Below, piece by piece: positions 63,197 through 64,000 of a stretch of 64,000 nucleotides of DNA. Position numbers and translations under genes: made by a program. Numbering within the stretch: the stretch's first letter is position 1; the number at the start of each line of letters is the position of its first letter. The notes beneath the pieces are model-generated. The model ran no database searches. It saw only the letters and a program-made list of their open reading frames with translations, and was not told the DNA's origin. This DNA comes from Sphingomicrobium sediminis (GTDB lineage Bacteria > Pseudomonadota > Alphaproteobacteria > Sphingomonadales > Sphingomonadaceae), in NCBI RefSeq assembly GCF_023805295.1, contig NZ_JAMSHT010000001.1:1-64000 (forward strand), given 5' to 3'.

Positions 63197-64000
63197 TCGG
63201 CGAGGCTTGCCATGAGGTCGATGCAGCGGCGCGTTTGGTCGAGGTTGAGGCGCGGATCACAGAGGCTCGTATAGCCGACCAGGCCCGGGCGGCCCGAGGG
63301 GGTCTCGACACATTCGTCGACCTGCTCGGGCGTCGTCTCGAGATGGAGCCCGTCGAGGCGCATGCTGGTGGCGCGCAGGATCTCGGCGCAATCCTGGATC
63401 TCGGCGAGCATGTCGCTCATCGCGCGGGTCTTTAGCCCGCCCGACTTGCGCGTATTGCCGTGCATCGGATCGCACAGCCACAACACCGGATGCCCGCTGC
63501 GACAAACCGCATCGGCGATCCGCGGCAAGGTCTTCATGACGTTGCGCGCGCCCATGCGGCAAACGAGCATGATCCGGCCCGCTTCATGATCGGGGTCGAG
63601 CATGTCGAGCAAGCGGACGAGGCGTTCTGGCTCCATGTCCGCGCCGACCTTGATGCCGATCGCATTGCCGATGCCTGCGAGATAAGCGGCGTGCGCCTCG
63701 TCCGGGTTACCGGTACGGGCACCGAGCCAGAGGCTGTGCGCGCTGGTCGCCATGCGGCCTTCGGACGTGTCGCGGGTGAGCGCGCATTCATAGTCGAGGT
63801 GCAGCGCTTCGTGGCTGAGATGCACTTCGGGATATTGGGCGGACTGTTGCGACACGCGCAGGGCCTGCTGGTGGCCGGCGACCAGGCGATCGGGATCGGG
63901 CCGGCGAGCAGTCTTGTTCGAGCCGATGCCATTGACGAGATCGCCGCGATAGACGGGCAGGGCCTCGCCATCGACATATTCGACCGGGCAGCTGCGTGGC
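63193..64000 (-). CDS. Class II DAHP synthase, 5' part beyond the window
   Basis: The C-terminal 268 codons of a class II 3-deoxy-D-arabino-heptulosonate 7-phosphate synthase; the start is beyond 64000. Recognisable parts: YVDGEALPVYRGDLVNGIGS, HLSHEALHLDYECALTRD, LWLGARTGNPDEAHAAYL, GNAIGIKVG and LWLCDPMHGNTRKSGGLKTR with metal-binding residues. It condenses phosphoenolpyruvate and erythrose 4-phosphate, the first step to chorismate. The stop overlaps the next gene's start (ATGA). Confidence 0.93.
   Translation of the reverse strand, partial: PRSCPVEYVDGEALPVYRGDLVNGIGSNKTARRPDPDRLVAGHQQALRVSQQSAQYPEVHLSHEALHLDYECALTRDTSEGRMATSAHSLWLGARTGNPDEAHAAYLAGIGNAIGIKVGADMEPERLVRLLDMLDPDHEAGRIMLVCRMGARNVMKTLPRIADAVCRSGHPVLWLCDPMHGNTRKSGGLKTRAMSDMLAEIQDCAEILRATSMRLDGLHLETTPEQVDECVETPSGRPGLVGYTSLCDPRLNLDQTRRCIDLMASLAE

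Noticed and set aside
1..64000. CRISPR arrays, insertion sequences, integrases, attachment sites
   Set aside because: No regularly spaced repeats, transposase motifs or tRNA-flanking duplications were seen; the tRNA-Thr at 50374 has no adjacent integrase and no repeated 3' end that I could find.

Overview
The window is a gene-dense, GC-rich chromosomal segment of an alphaproteobacterium, most likely a member of the Sphingomonadales (an inference). Supporting signs are two large TonB-dependent receptors, a complete Entner-Doudoroff gene set inside a maltodextrin locus, a crtB-crtI-crtY cluster with a membrane hydroxylase, a DUF3297 protein, an HpcH/HpaI-MaoC gene pair and pervasive ATGA/GTGA/TAATG start-stop overlaps. 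I see no insertion sequences, prophage genes, CRISPR arrays or integrases. No stretch longer than 300 bases lacks a gene. The longest gaps are 135-393 (two hairpins) and 46157-46386 (regulatory DNA).

Layout, left end: the 3' end of a probable outer-membrane barrel gene (1-134), a TPR-sulfotransferase with cysD and a cysN-cysC fusion that make its donor PAPS (394-5543), a secreted alpha/beta hydrolase, and a TonB-like energy transducer (to 7686). 7683-28697 is a maltodextrin/starch utilisation region: MFS sugar importer, LacI-family regulator, TonB-dependent receptor, then a nearly gapless co-directional run of flavin-dependent halogenase, GH13 amylase, GH13 glucosidase, GH97, second halogenase, zwf, pgl, edd, glk, eda and a third GH13 enzyme. 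Polysaccharide is presumably cut outside or in the periplasm, imported, hydrolysed to glucose, phosphorylated by Glk and oxidised through the Entner-Doudoroff route. Three copies of a GCATAC-NTATGC-like palindrome mark the probable LacI-family operators.

28739-45482 is a mostly leftward metabolic block: MHS-type transporter with a periplasmic insert, zinc alcohol dehydrogenase, CoA-ester lyase plus MaoC dehydratase, an AceE/transketolase-like enzyme, a calcium/sodium antiporter, a divergent HxlR regulator/azoreductase pair, an intradiol dioxygenase, the E2-E1beta-E1alpha genes of a branched-chain 2-oxoacid dehydrogenase, and a large secreted beta-propeller/amidohydrolase fusion. 46226-47999 is a phage-shock operon (small membrane peptide, pspA, pspC, pspB-like) behind a textbook sigma-54 promoter with two upstream palindromes, closed by a strong terminator. 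A ZnuD-like TonB receptor, a tRNA-Thr, RarA and a GT4 glycosyltransferase follow.

54435-58854 is the carotenoid cluster (crtB, crtI, crtY leftward; a sterol-desaturase-family hydroxylase rightward). The hydroxylase gene overlaps a DUF2141 gene over a long out-of-frame stretch. The right end carries an MscS channel, a decayed outer-membrane gene, a LuxR-type regulator behind a perfect 16-bp palindrome, a wecB homologue with no ATG/GTG/TTG start, a divergent prephenate-dehydratase-like gene, and a class II DAHP synthase cut by the window edge.

The most notable points are the two halogenases inside a sugar operon, the sigma-54 psp control region with its 44-residue leader protein and extended PspA, the overprinted hydroxylase/DUF2141 junction, and the unusual aromatic gene pair beside the start-less wecB. 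All calls rest on reading the sequence; no database search was run.
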